Source: Aquimarina muelleri DSM 19832
Lineage (GTDB): Bacteria > Bacteroidota > Bacteroidia > Flavobacteriales > Flavobacteriaceae
NCBI RefSeq assembly: GCF_000430665.1
Contig: NZ_AUML01000029.1
Coordinates: forward strand, 1-64,000
Reading direction: 5' to 3'
Length of the DNA stretch: 64,000 bases
The notes beneath the pieces were generated by a model, which made no database searches, was not told the origin of the DNA, and saw only the letters and a list, made by a program, of their open reading frames with translations. A program made the translations under genes and the position numbers. Below are positions 34,308-44,999 of this stretch, in pieces. The stretch's first letter is position 1; each line of letters starts with the position of its first letter.

Positions 34308-35192
34308 TTAAAACTTAATATCTTTCCAATTTTCTGAATATGTAGGTGCTATTTTATTAAGCACTTGTACAGTCTCTGCTATATCAACAGAAGGTCCTCC
34401 TGATAGTATACTAGATACCTCATCTGCTTTAGCATCAAAAAACACCCTCATTATGTAAGAGTTAGGTCTGGTATCATGAACTTCTTCTAAAGATTTCATT
34501 GATTGAGTAATCGTTTCTTTTCCTTGTTTTAGATTATTATACATAACATCTAATCCCTCTCTGTGGTATATATACATTGCTTTTCTATATCCTTCATAAG
34601 TCCCTGAAAGAAGGTCATCATTAAGCCTGAACCTATTAGGGTTTTGTTCTCTAGCCCAACCTGCTGTATTACTTCCTTGTGCGTTATTAACAATGTTTTT
34701 AGCTTCTTTATAATAATCTGTACCTTTATTTAGCTCGAATGTATCTGCATCTACCCCTAATATGGTATATAAATAAAATGCAATTACCGAAATTAGGTTC
34801 GATTCATAACTATTTGGATTATAATTCAAAGGCTGAAACTCTAAATAATCAAAGTTAAACTGTTTATCATTTACATTAAATATTGTTGTATTATAACCAG
34901 AACCATATACTGGCCTGGATGCCTGCACTTGTATTGTTGCAGAAAAGGTATCATTATCATAATTAACAATAGTTATAAAAAAACTACAGTTAATTCGTTC
35001 TTCGGTACGATACTCTACAGAGGTCCACTTTGTATTATTAACAAATTCAGTTAATGAACGTTCTAGAGTTTTAAAAACCTGAAGATTTGGATTACCTGTT
35101 TGTTCTGCATTAATAGCTACTGTAGCATTAAACTCCTGAGCATTTAGATTAAAACCAATTATGAATATTACAACAACAAATAGCTTATTCAT
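34308..35192 (-). CDS. DUF4835-family protein (PorD-like), secreted
   Basis: 294 residues with a signal peptide (MNKLFVVVIFIIGFNLNA, cleavage before QEF) and the DUF4835 pattern: NATVAINAEQTGNPNLQVF, TLERSLTEFVNNTKW, RINCSFFITIVNY, VQASRPVYGSGYNTTIFN, and LISVIAFYLYTILGVDADTF. This family is widespread in Bacteroidota and is sometimes annotated PorD in connection with the type IX secretion system; direct evidence for that role is limited as far as I know. It overlaps the end of coaBC by eight bases, so the two are coupled. Periplasmic or outer membrane. Confidence 0.9.
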   Translation of the reverse strand: MNKLFVVVIFIIGFNLNAQEFNATVAINAEQTGNPNLQVFKTLERSLTEFVNNTKWTSVEYRTEERINCSFFITIVNYDNDTFSATIQVQASRPVYGSGYNTTIFNVNDKQFNFDYLEFQPLNYNPNSYESNLISVIAFYLYTILGVDADTFELNKGTDYYKEAKNIVNNAQGSNTAGWAREQNPNRFRLNDDLLSGTYEGYRKAMYIYHREGLDVMYNNLKQGKETITQSMKSLEEVHDTRPNSYIMRVFFDAKADEVSSILSGGPSVDIAETVQVLNKIAPTYSENWKDIKF

Positions 35193-36396
35193 TCTTTAAT
35201 GTATTAATTTCATCAAATATATCTTGTGCAACTTTTGACTTTGCTTTTAAAGCAAACGTTTTAATCTCTAATTTATGATTGATTAAACTTACTTTATTTG
35301 TTTGTTCTTTAAAACCTGCTCCTTTATCATTAAGTGAATTTAGAACAATTAAATCTAAGTTTTTATTTTTTAGTTTGTTTTTAGCATTTTCTTCTTCATT
35401 TTCTGTTTCTAAAGCAAATCCAACGAGAAATTGATTTTTTTTCTCTATCCCCATCCACTTAAGAATATCTTTTGTTCTCTCTAATTCTACAGAAAACTCT
35501 ATTTCTTTCTTTTTAATTTTTTGACCTGATATTTCTTTAGGTCTATAATCTGAGACAGCAGCAGATGCTATTGCTATATCACAATATTTATACAAAGGAA
35601 CTACTGCTTCATACATTTGCTGAGCACTAACTACATTTATCACCTCTATATAAGCATGATCTACTTTGATTGCAGATGGTCCTAAAACAAGTGTTACATG
35701 TGCTCCCAAATTAGCAGCAACCTTAGCTAATTCTATTCCCATTCTGCCACTGGAATGATTTCCTATAAACCGTACTGGATCTATTGCTTCGTAAGTAGGA
35801 CCAGCGGTTATTAAAACTTTTTGTCCTTTTAATGGCAGTTTACTTAAAATATCTTTTTCGATGTATTGTACGATATTCTCAGGCTCTGCCATGCGCCCTT
35901 GCCCTACCAATCCGCTAGCAAGCTCTCCTGATTCTGCAGGAATCATAATATTACCGAATTCTTGTAATTTTTTAAAAGACTGTTTTGTAGAAGGATGATT
36001 GTACATATCCAAATCCATTGCTGGAGCATAATAAATTGGACATTTAGCAGACAAATAAGTTGCTAATAGCAGGTTATCACTATTACCTGTAGCCATCTTA
36101 GACAAAGTATTTGCTGTAGCAGGAGCTATTAACATTAAATCTGCCCACAACCCCATTTCTACATGATTATTCCAAACAGTATTTTCGTCTTCTTCATCAA
36201 AAAAGGAAGAGTGCACTGGGTTTTTGGATAATGTAGATAAGGTAAGTGGTGTAACAAAGTCTTTAGCTGCAGGAGTCATTACCACTTTTACCTGCGCTCC
36301 TGATTTAATAAATAGGCGCACTAAACTTGCTGTTTTATAAGCAGCAATACCAGCGGTGACACCTATTAAAATTTTTTTACCGCTTAAAACAGACAT
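35185..36396 (-). CDS. coaBC: Bifunctional phosphopantothenoylcysteine decarboxylase / phosphopantothenate-cysteine ligase
   Basis: Joins cysteine to 4'-phosphopantothenate and then decarboxylates the product, the middle steps of CoA synthesis. 403 residues. The CoaC half (about 1-185) has GKKILIGVTAGIAAYKTASL, the catalytic histidine in NNHVEMGLWADLMLIAPATANTL, and the YYAPAMDLDMY substrate clamp with the flap that follows. The CoaB half has ITAGPTYEAIDPVRFIGNHSSG and LELERTKDIL-type residues with the LNSL and K-S motif near the end. Normal length. Overlaps DUF4835 by eight bases and follows rpoZ by four. Confidence 0.96.
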   Translation of the reverse strand: MSVLSGKKILIGVTAGIAAYKTASLVRLFIKSGAQVKVVMTPAAKDFVTPLTLSTLSKNPVHSSFFDEEDENTVWNNHVEMGLWADLMLIAPATANTLSKMATGNSDNLLLATYLSAKCPIYYAPAMDLDMYNHPSTKQSFKKLQEFGNIMIPAESGELASGLVGQGRMAEPENIVQYIEKDILSKLPLKGQKVLITAGPTYEAIDPVRFIGNHSSGRMGIELAKVAANLGAHVTLVLGPSAIKVDHAYIEVINVVSAQQMYEAVVPLYKYCDIAIASAAVSDYRPKEISGQKIKKKEIEFSVELERTKDILKWMGIEKKNQFLVGFALETENEEENAKNKLKNKNLDLIVLNSLNDKGAGFKEQTNKVSLINHKLEIKTFALKAKSKVAQDIFDEINTLKNE

Positions 36397-36400
36397 AAAT

Positions 36401-36733
36401 TTATAGAGCTTCTGTGTCTGTCTTTGTGTTTCTGTGATAAATTTTACCTTCTAACCATTCTTGTACTGCTAAAGCATGTGGTTTAGGTAATCTTTCATAA
36501 AACTTAGAAACCTCTATTTGTTCTTTATTTTCAAAAATCTCTTCTAAACTATCATTATATGTTGCGAACTCATCCAGTTTTTCTAAAAGCTCTTTCTTTA
36601 TATCTGTATTAATCTGTATAGCTCTTTTAGCTATTATCGAAATTGCTTCATAGACATTATCTGTTGGTTGATCAATTCGGTTTTTATCTATAGTGATCGT
36701 ATTTACAGGCGCATTACTTTTTTTCAAATCCAT
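36401..36733 (-). CDS. rpoZ: RNA polymerase omega subunit, Bacteroidota type
   Basis: 110 residues starting MDLKKSNAPVNTITIDKNRID, with the omega-like core NVYEAISIIAKRAIQINTDIKKEL that contains the family's NxYE and RA motif, and a C-terminal extension (YERLPKPHALAVQEWLEGKIYHRN) particular to Bacteroidota. It stabilises the beta-prime subunit of RNA polymerase. It sits between bamD (15 bases) and coaBC (four bases), the usual place in this phylum, and this context strengthens the call, as the protein itself is diverged from the E. coli form. Confidence 0.9.
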   Translation of the reverse strand: MDLKKSNAPVNTITIDKNRIDQPTDNVYEAISIIAKRAIQINTDIKKELLEKLDEFATYNDSLEEIFENKEQIEVSKFYERLPKPHALAVQEWLEGKIYHRNTKTDTEAL

Positions 36734-36748
36734 CTTCTGCTTTATTTT

Positions 36749-37543
36749 CTATTTAATTAATTCTAGTCTTGTTTTTATATCTTGTGCTATTTCTTCTGCT
36801 TTTTCTAGATATTCTCCCTCAGTTTTATAATATTTCTTATAACCATTATAATAATCCTGAGCAATTTCTAAACGCTCTTTTACTAAGCTTTCGTAACTTC
36901 CTATAGCTAAAAGATATTCAGACTCTAACTTGTAATATAATATTTTTTCTTTGAAAGATGATCCTGGATAATCCACAAGATAATTATCAAATGCTGCAAT
37001 AGCTACTTTATAATCTTCTCTGTGATGATATTGTTTAGCTATTTCGTAGGCTTTTCTTTCTTTTTTATTTCTAAGTTCTGTTACTAGAGCATTTGCTTCT
37101 TTTAAATCCTCGCTTTCGGGGAATGTATTAATGAACTCTTGAAGCTTCTCTATTGCTTTTGTTGTCTCTTCTTGATCTAAACTATATCTTGGAGATAAAT
37201 AATAATAACTTTTTGCTCCTTTATATGCTGCTTCTTCCTTTTTCTGACTATTAGGGTATGATTTAACATATCTTTCAAACTGATATCCAGATAAGTAAAA
37301 ATCTTCTAATTGATAATATGTATCTGCATAATAGTACATTATTCTTTCTGCCTGAGGCTTACCTCTATACTGAGGAACTATTTGTTCTAAAAGCCGTAAA
37401 GCTTTTTTATACTTTCCTTCTTTATATAAATTCTCTGCAACTTTATATTTAGCTGCTAAATCCTCGCCTCTAACTACCTTTTGGTATTCACTACAAGAAC
37501 CTAAGAATAAAACAAAAACAAGCAAATACAATAATCTATCCAT
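36749..37543 (-). CDS. bamD: Outer membrane assembly lipoprotein BamD
   Basis: I start at ATG 37543 (MDRLLYLLVFVLFLGSC), which gives a lipoprotein signal with Cys17. The protein has five tetratricopeptide-like repeats, visible as YKVAENLYKEGKYKKALRLLEQIVPQYRGKP, the ADTYYQLEDFYLSGYQFERYVKSYPNS block, ATKAIEKLQEFINTFPES-like and AIAAFDNYLVDYPGS units. BamD is the essential partner of BamA in inserting beta-barrels into the outer membrane. First gene of the bamD-rpoZ-coaBC-DUF4835-recN series, with a good promoter at 37563-37591. About 264 residues, normal. Confidence 0.93.
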   Translation of the reverse strand: MDRLLYLLVFVLFLGSCSEYQKVVRGEDLAAKYKVAENLYKEGKYKKALRLLEQIVPQYRGKPQAERIMYYYADTYYQLEDFYLSGYQFERYVKSYPNSQKKEEAAYKGAKSYYYLSPRYSLDQEETTKAIEKLQEFINTFPESEDLKEANALVTELRNKKERKAYEIAKQYHHREDYKVAIAAFDNYLVDYPGSSFKEKILYYKLESEYLLAIGSYESLVKERLEIAQDYYNGYKKYYKTEGEYLEKAEEIAQDIKTRLELIK

Positions 37544-37562
37544 ATCATAAAAAAACATCTGG

Positions 37563-37591
37563 CAAAAATATGTATTTCTACCGTATTACAA
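37563..37591 (-). promoter_or_regulatory. Promoter of the bamD operon
   Basis: On the minus strand a TTG (37591-37589) is followed by 18 bases and TATTTTTG (37570-37563), the Bacteroidota -33/-7 pattern at near-standard spacing, about 20 bases ahead of the bamD start. Confidence 0.65.
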
Positions 37592-37970
37592 AAACTTTAT
37601 CTATTGAATTAACTTACCTATATGTATTACTATTTATTTAGCAGACAAATTAACCAGTAATCATTATAGTCTATACTACTTTGTTGATTAACTATATCAA
37701 TAACTACACAATTAAAAGCTTGTTGCAAGACTCAACAATATTTAACACTAAAGACTATTTTTATTTATTAAACGAAGATTTTTTACTTAAAAACATCATG
37801 ATCCAGAACAACAGAACTACCTTTATAAGAACTAAACCAGTAATATTTGCTACTTCTTAATATTTATAAACTAAAAATATGCTTCACATTAACAGGTTTA
37901 CTTGAACCAACAACCTATTAACATATAAAATTCTGAATCTATTATTCTTTTCAACCTCTATTTATAAAAG
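37592..37970. other. Gene-free stretch between dapA and the bamD promoter
   Basis: About 380 AT-rich bases past the dapA end. On the minus strand a 31-codon frame near 37780-37860 reads like the C terminus of a membrane protein (LVLIKVVLLFWIMMF then a basic end) but has no start codon; it could be a gene remnant. I see no strong terminator for dapA-DUF6913 side genes and nothing else. Confidence 0.35.
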
Positions 37971-38846
37971 TTAATATTTCTCAATAAATTTTTTTATTTT
38001 TTCCTCTAAACTTAATGAAACAGACACCAACGGCAATCGAAGGTAATCCTCACAAACACCTTTTACTTTTAAGATATTTTTAATCCCCGCTGGATTACCT
38101 TCTTCAAAGGCATAATCAAGAACAGGAAGTAATGTATATAAAATATCAAATGCTTTTTTTGTTTGACCAGACAATCCTAAGCGTATCATTTCTGAAAACT
38201 CATTAGGAAACCCTTGTCCAACTACACTTATAACTCCATCTCCACCTGCTACAACTGCTGGTAATGCTAATGTATCATCTCCAGAAATCACCAAAAAATC
38301 AGTAGGTTTATTTTTGATAATTTTTAATACTTGCGTAAAATCACTTACTGCCTCCTTAACACCAATTATTTTATCTAATTGAGCAAGACGCAAGGTCGTT
38401 TCTGCCATCATATTAACCCCTGTTCTAGCTGGAACATTATACAGTAATACAGGTAAAGGACTATTATCGTTTATACTTTTATAATGCTGAAAAATTCCTT
38501 CTTGACTTGGCCTATTGTACATTGGCACTACAGAAAGTATTGCATCAAAATCAGATGACCTAACTTTTTTAACCTCTTCTACTACTGCTAGAGTGTCATT
38601 TCCTCCTACACCTATAACTAAAGGGAGTCTTTTATTATTTACTTCTACTATATGTGCAATTAAACTCTTTTTTTCTTCCTTTGTAAGAGTTACCGACTCT
38701 GCGGTTGTCCCTAACACAACAAGGTATTCTACATTACCTTCTACACAAAAATTAACCAAGGATGTAACTCCTTTATAATCTATCGCACCATCTTTATCAA
38801 AAGGAGTAGCCAATGCTACACCAGTTCCTCTGAGAAAATTACTCAT
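37971..38846 (-). CDS. dapA: 4-hydroxy-tetrahydrodipicolinate synthase
   Basis: Condenses pyruvate with aspartate semialdehyde, the first dedicated step to diaminopimelate and lysine. 291 residues with the (beta/alpha)8 barrel marks: GVALATPFDKDGAID, VVLGTTAESVTLTKEEK, VPMYNRPSQEGIFQHY, YNVPARTGVNM with Tyr136, and the Schiff-base lysine in IIGVKEAVSD (Lys164), then ISGDDTLALPAVVAGGDGVIS. Normal length. The gene directly follows a DUF6913 gene (one base apart), a pairing common in Flavobacteriaceae. The dapF gene for the same pathway is at 54121-54906. Confidence 0.96.
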   Translation of the reverse strand: MSNFLRGTGVALATPFDKDGAIDYKGVTSLVNFCVEGNVEYLVVLGTTAESVTLTKEEKKSLIAHIVEVNNKRLPLVIGVGGNDTLAVVEEVKKVRSSDFDAILSVVPMYNRPSQEGIFQHYKSINDNSPLPVLLYNVPARTGVNMMAETTLRLAQLDKIIGVKEAVSDFTQVLKIIKNKPTDFLVISGDDTLALPAVVAGGDGVISVVGQGFPNEFSEMIRLGLSGQTKKAFDILYTLLPVLDYAFEEGNPAGIKNILKVKGVCEDYLRLPLVSVSLSLEEKIKKFIEKY

Positions 38847-38847
38847 A

Positions 38848-39372
38848 CTATATAATCTGTAAAATTTTTAAATACTTTTTTAATTCTGCTATAAAAAGAT
38901 TTGTGTCATTTGTAGTAGCTCCAATAATCAAGTCATTAATCCTGTTATCTACTGTAGAAAAACCTACTTTAAATTTAGCTTTAGAAGCTGCCGCTACATA
39001 ATTTAATTCTATCAAGTCTTCTTCATAAAAATTAATCAATACATCATAGTCTTCATTTACAAACTCTTTTAAAGATTTACTTTTTATAACTCCGCTTACA
39101 CCAAAGCTTTTATTTCCATAATAAGCAGCCTCCTCATCCTCGTCTAATTCTTTTTGATTTTCTTTATAACCTATCACTTTAAGCCTCTCTGATTCAACTC
39201 CCAATTCGTTTGCTAATTTTAACAAAGAAACAATGTTAATCGATTGAGATGCATCTATAAGAACCGCCAATGTTTTAAGGCTTGAAATACTTTGTGATCC
39301 AGCTTGTCTTTTCCCTAGATGCGCTTCGATATTTTTTCTTATCGCATTTCTTTTAAGGCCTTTTAAAATCAT
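38848..39372 (-). CDS. DUF6913-family protein
   Basis: 174 residues, cytoplasmic. It begins with a short basic helix (MILKGLKRNAIRKNIEAHLGKRQ), followed by an alpha/beta fold: LAVLIDASQSINIVSLLKLANELGV, then YDVLINFYEEDLIELNYVAA and KFKVGFSTVDNRINDLIIGATTN. This is the DUF6913 pattern that Flavobacteriaceae carry next to dapA. The function is unknown to me. It ends one base before dapA and so is cotranscribed with it; a -7 box lies upstream on the minus strand at 39397-39404. Confidence 0.82.
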   Translation of the reverse strand: MILKGLKRNAIRKNIEAHLGKRQAGSQSISSLKTLAVLIDASQSINIVSLLKLANELGVESERLKVIGYKENQKELDEDEEAAYYGNKSFGVSGVIKSKSLKEFVNEDYDVLINFYEEDLIELNYVAAASKAKFKVGFSTVDNRINDLIIGATTNDTNLFIAELKKYLKILQII

Positions 39373-39396
39373 TTATTAAAAAAAATTAATAAGCCA

Positions 39397-39404
39397 CAAA
39401 TGTA
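39397..39404 (-). promoter_or_regulatory. Candidate -7 box for the DUF6913-dapA pair
   Basis: The minus strand reads TACATTTG, an exact TAnnTTTG, about 25 bases ahead of the DUF6913 start. No clear TTG further upstream. Confidence 0.45.
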
Positions 39405-39490
39405 GCTATTTTACAGTTTAAATTCGTCTTGTATTCTTCTAGAAAGAAGAATACCATTATAATTAAACAACATAGTTGTTTTTGTTAAAT

Positions 39491-40195
39491 TTAAAAATAT
39501 GTATCGTTTATAGACTTTATATCTATCGGTTTTGTATCTATAAAAAATTTAGTAAAAAAGTAAATCCCCAATATCTCTACACCATTAATCAATATCGTAA
39601 ACTCTCTACTATAATAATACAACTCATTTATTGCTAAAAGAGCATCTACAAACAATGTACAGCAAGCAGCTATAAATAGATAAATTGACTTCTCATATCT
39701 ATCTGAAACATAAATAAAAAAACAAATTGTAACAAATAATAAAAGACCTATAACGATAAGACTCATTGCTCCAACTGAGTTAATAATCTTAGGCAAAACC
39801 AGATCGATAATAGAAAAAATAAGATACCCTATCAAAATTATGCTCACTATTACTGGTGGAGACGCAAATACTTTCAATTTAACATCTTTCTTTGAAATAA
39901 AATCTTTTAACAAAAAACTACATAATCCATAAAAAGTAAATATAAGTACTGCTATCACTGTATAATATTTCACAAAATCAAGATATATAAAAACATCTGT
40001 AATTGCTATAACTAGCATAGATAATGGAAATAACAAACTCGATTCTTTAACAAACTTAAAATATAAATAAATTAAAGATACAGGAACAATAGGTTTTACG
40101 TACACCAACAATCTTTTCTCAAAAAAAACGCTTACACATACAACTATCAAATAAGTAATATAAAAAATTAGATATGTAGCCTCTACTTTTCTCAA
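39491..40195 (-). CDS. Multi-pass membrane protein, diverged YhhN (lysoplasmalogenase-like) family
   Basis: 234 residues with about eight hydrophobic segments. The C-terminal stretch TLFVDALLAINELYYYSREFTILINGVEILGIYFF resembles, in two pieces of the motif, the YhhN family pattern of an acidic residue, D-x-x-L-A-x-N and a late glycine-rich helix. YhhN members such as TMEM86 hydrolyse the vinyl ether bond of lysoplasmalogens, but most bacterial copies have unproven activity. Several transmembrane acidic residues remain. A plain membrane protein is a fair alternative. It lies alone between ligA and the dapA side. Confidence 0.6.
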   Translation of the reverse strand: MRKVEATYLIFYITYLIVVCVSVFFEKRLLVYVKPIVPVSLIYLYFKFVKESSLLFPLSMLVIAITDVFIYLDFVKYYTVIAVLIFTFYGLCSFLLKDFISKKDVKLKVFASPPVIVSIILIGYLIFSIIDLVLPKIINSVGAMSLIVIGLLLFVTICFFIYVSDRYEKSIYLFIAACCTLFVDALLAINELYYYSREFTILINGVEILGIYFFTKFFIDTKPIDIKSINDTYF

Positions 40196-40469
40196 AAAAA
40201 TAAAAAAATTACATCAATATATAATAAAAGTGATTATTACTACGAGAAAAGAAAAAAATGTATTTAAATTAAAAATATATACTAAACATAAATACATTAA
40301 CGATAATAAAAAAAGTTTCTACTATCTTTTCTTTCTCCATTAATTTTAATTTACCCCTAGAAAAAATATTACTAGATTTATATCTCTAGAATATCTTAAC
40401 ACAAGATAGTAATTTTTAAAGAACCTTATTTAACAACATAAAGTCTTTATAACAACTAAAACACCTTTT

Positions 40470-42500
<2,031 letters not shown>

Positions 42501-42542
42501 TTACTTCTTCAATCAATATCTTTTATTTGTTTTTAACAAATA

Positions 42543-43133
42543 TTATACTTTATCTGGTTGCAACCATTTTTTAGTTTGTACTGGCTCAAAGCTTTTCATT
42601 TTTTCTAACAATATATCTATATCCTCTTCTACAATAAGTAACTCGTAGTTTTCTGTTTTTAAAAAGTTTTTGCGAACCATGTTTTTCAATAAAGCCAGTA
42701 GATCATCATAAAATCCATTTATATTTAAAAGCCCTATTGGTTTTTGATGTAGCCCCAATTGTGACCAAGTTATAATCTCGAATAGCTCTTCTAGCGTCCC
42801 AAATCCTCCTGGCAATGTTATAAAACCACCACTTAACTCTTGCATTTTCATTTTTCGCTCATGCATATTAGCCGTAACAATCAACTCATCTAAACCACGA
42901 TGCACTACCTCTTTTAACATTAAAAACTCAGGAATCACCCCAATTACTTTTCCTTTATTTTGTAATACCCCTTCAGCTACCTCTCCCATTATTCCGATTT
43001 TAGCTGCTCCATATACCAACGTTATTTTTTGATATGCTAATTTTTCTCCTAACAAATATGACTCAGAAATTATTTTGGCGTCATTACCTTCACTACTTCC
43101 GCAAAACACACAAATGGAATTCAAATTACTCAT
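42543..43133 (-). CDS. LOG-family protein (TIGR00730, cytokinin riboside 5'-monophosphate phosphoribohydrolase type)
   Basis: 196 residues with a Rossmann fold: ICVFCGSSEGNDAKII at the start, LVYGAAKIGIMGEVAEGV, the HERKMKMQELSGGFITLPGG stretch and the family signature PGGFGTLEELFEIITWSQLG. LOG enzymes cleave ribose phosphate from nucleotide monophosphates such as cytokinin precursors; in bacteria the family is broad, and 'lysine decarboxylase' labels are old errors. The physiological substrate here is unknown. It lies ten bases from prmC, in the same transcript. Confidence 0.9.
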   Translation of the reverse strand: MSNLNSICVFCGSSEGNDAKIISESYLLGEKLAYQKITLVYGAAKIGIMGEVAEGVLQNKGKVIGVIPEFLMLKEVVHRGLDELIVTANMHERKMKMQELSGGFITLPGGFGTLEELFEIITWSQLGLHQKPIGLLNINGFYDDLLALLKNMVRKNFLKTENYELLIVEEDIDILLEKMKSFEPVQTKKWLQPDKV

Positions 43134-43142
43134 ACTTACTAT

Positions 43143-43997
43143 TTATTTTTTAGGAGCACAAGCTCTTATCATTCGTTTGTTACCATATATATCTTCTCTT
43201 ACCTTTACAGAAGTAAAGCCTAATTCTTCGATCCTTTTTTTTGTTTCAAAGCTTAAATATTGATTAATCTCAAAATACAACACTCCGTCATTATTCAATT
43301 TTTTATTAGCTAATATTGCTATTTTTTCATAAAAAAGCAACGGATCTTTATCCGACACAAATAAAGCTAACGACGGTTCGTTATTAAGTACATTAGGTTT
43401 CATTTCTTGCTTCTCCATCTCTCTTACATAAGGTGGGTTGGAGACTATAATATCAAACTTTTGAAATAAACTTTCTACCTTTAGAATATCTTCTTTAATA
43501 AACGTTACCTCTACTTTATTATTTTTTGCATTTTCTTTTGCTACTTCTAAAGCCTGTTCTGACACATCTATAGCATACACTCTGGCTTTAGGTAAATTTT
43601 TGGCTAATGAAATAGCAATACAGCCACTACCTGTGCCTATATCTAAAATAGCTAAAGAAGCATCTTTTGGTTGATCTTTTAAGACCCAATCCACTAACTC
43701 TTCCGTTTCTGGTCTTGGGATAAGAACATTTGGACTTACCTTAAAAGACATCCCATAAAAATCAACCTCTCCTATGATGTGTTGAATTGGTTCTTGTTTT
43801 TCTAATCGTTGCTTTGCTTTATCAAAAACCTCTATCTGCTTTACAGAAACCTCTTGATCCAAACGCATAGCTACATCTACTCTTCTAAGACTTAAAATAT
43901 CTTCGGAAAGAATATAGAAAAACGACAAAATTTCTTCTGAATCATATATACCAGATAAAGAATCAACAAAATTAGTTCTAAGGTCTTTTATCTTCAA
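43143..43997 (-). CDS. prmC: Release factor glutamine methyltransferase
   Basis: Methylates the glutamine of the GGQ loop in peptide-release factors. 284 residues: N-terminal helical domain (about 1-90), the linker VLIPRPETEELVDWVL, SAM site ILDIGTGSGCIAISLAKNLP (about 116-135), and the catalytic NPPY in DIIVSNPPYVREMEKQEM. Normal length. Follows a GNAT gene by 16 bases, and precedes the LOG gene by ten, in one likely transcript. Cytoplasmic. Confidence 0.95.
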   Translation of the reverse strand: MKIKDLRTNFVDSLSGIYDSEEILSFFYILSEDILSLRRVDVAMRLDQEVSVKQIEVFDKAKQRLEKQEPIQHIIGEVDFYGMSFKVSPNVLIPRPETEELVDWVLKDQPKDASLAILDIGTGSGCIAISLAKNLPKARVYAIDVSEQALEVAKENAKNNKVEVTFIKEDILKVESLFQKFDIIVSNPPYVREMEKQEMKPNVLNNEPSLALFVSDKDPLLFYEKIAILANKKLNNDGVLYFEINQYLSFETKKRIEELGFTSVKVREDIYGNKRMIRACAPKK

Positions 43998-44013
43998 AAC
44001 TGAAGTTTTTTTG

Positions 44014-44502
44014 TTATAATTCTTTTATCATCCATGCCTGACAACTATAATGCCCTGTATTTCCCATAGGCGCTTCCAATGGCAAAAAACCTACTTTGTG
44101 ATACAATTTCCTCGCAGATTCCATATAAGGCATTGTTTCTAAATAACATTTAATATATCCTTGTTCTTTTGCAAAACTAAGACACGTATTTATCATTTTA
44201 AACCCTACTCCTTTACCTCTTGCTTGCTCCAAAAAATACATTTTTTGCAATTCACAAACCTGCATAGATGCCTCTCCTTCTAAAGGAGCAATTCCTGCGC
44301 CTCCTATGATCCGCCCCTCTTCCTCAACCACATAATATTGCATCTTGGGCTTATTATATGTCTCAAACATCTTATCTAAAGATTTATCTTCGTATGCAGT
44401 TCCTACTTTTGGAACCTCCATCTCAATTAAAACATTACGTATCACCTTTGCTATTTCTTTATTATCGCTAGGCTGTATAGTCCGTATTTTTATACTACTC
44501 AT
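44014..44502 (-). CDS. GNAT-family N-acetyltransferase
   Basis: 162 residues with the GNAT fold: the first strand and helix IRTIQPSDNKEIAKVIRNVL, the strand pair MQYYVVEEEGRIIGGAGIAPLEG, acetyl-CoA loop LEQARGKGVGFKMINTCLSFAKEQG (the Q/R-x-x-G-x-G/A box), and YLETMPYMESARKLYHKVGF. It acetylates an unknown amine. It lies 16 bases ahead of prmC, an arrangement seen in other flavobacteria. First gene of that transcript, divergent from the decayed lipoprotein gene at 44632. Confidence 0.87.
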   Translation of the reverse strand: MSSIKIRTIQPSDNKEIAKVIRNVLIEMEVPKVGTAYEDKSLDKMFETYNKPKMQYYVVEEEGRIIGGAGIAPLEGEASMQVCELQKMYFLEQARGKGVGFKMINTCLSFAKEQGYIKCYLETMPYMESARKLYHKVGFLPLEAPMGNTGHYSCQAWMIKEL

Positions 44503-44631
44503 TATATTTTAAATACTACTTTTACATTTCTATAAAGGATATATCAGAAAAACCTTTGGGTCTTCAGATTAAATAAAAACTAATTTATATTTAAGGATAT
44601 TGAAATATACATTAAATCTAATAAGAAATCA

Positions 44632-44987
44632 ATGAGTAAAATTCTATTATTATCAACAATATTTGCATTTATCACAAGTTGTTATATTATCAGAACACCT
44701 AATTTTAAACCCTTTGATTCTATAGAAGTTACCGACATTAGTCTAGGTAATATTACTATTAATACAAATGTTGTTTTTAACAATCTTAACAACTTAAACA
44801 AAAAATCACTCATAAATAACATAAACATAGGAGCTATTTCTACAAAAAAACTTAATATTCTTGGAAAAATAATATTATACAAAACATCCTAAAAAATTAT
44901 TGTATTATCGTATAATATAAAGGCTCTATTAAATACTATTCAAAAAATTTCTCCTATCCCATCTTACAAACAAAGAACAAAAAATAA
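44632..44987 (+). pseudogene. Decayed LEA14-like lipoprotein gene
   Basis: The first 86 codons (44632-44892) encode a lipoprotein signal with lipobox I-T-S-C (Cys17), then NFKPFDSIEVTDISLGNITI and a VVFNNLN segment, the pattern of LEA14/WHy-type small lipoproteins of Flavobacteriaceae. Intact members are about 150 residues. After the stop at 44890-44892 a different frame reads YKGSIKYYSKNFSYPI (44916-44963), which resembles the conserved C-terminal strand pair of the family, before a stop at 44987. This suggests a frameshift and an internal deletion. Alternatively the 86-residue product is real and short. Upstream of ribD, same strand. Confidence 0.45.
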
Positions 44988-44999
44988 GACTCAAATAAA

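Noticed and set aside
37770-37870. Minus-strand 31-codon frame reading like the end of a membrane protein (LVLIKVVLLFWIMMF)
   Set aside because: No start codon and too short to be a gene; kept only as a remark in the spacer entry.
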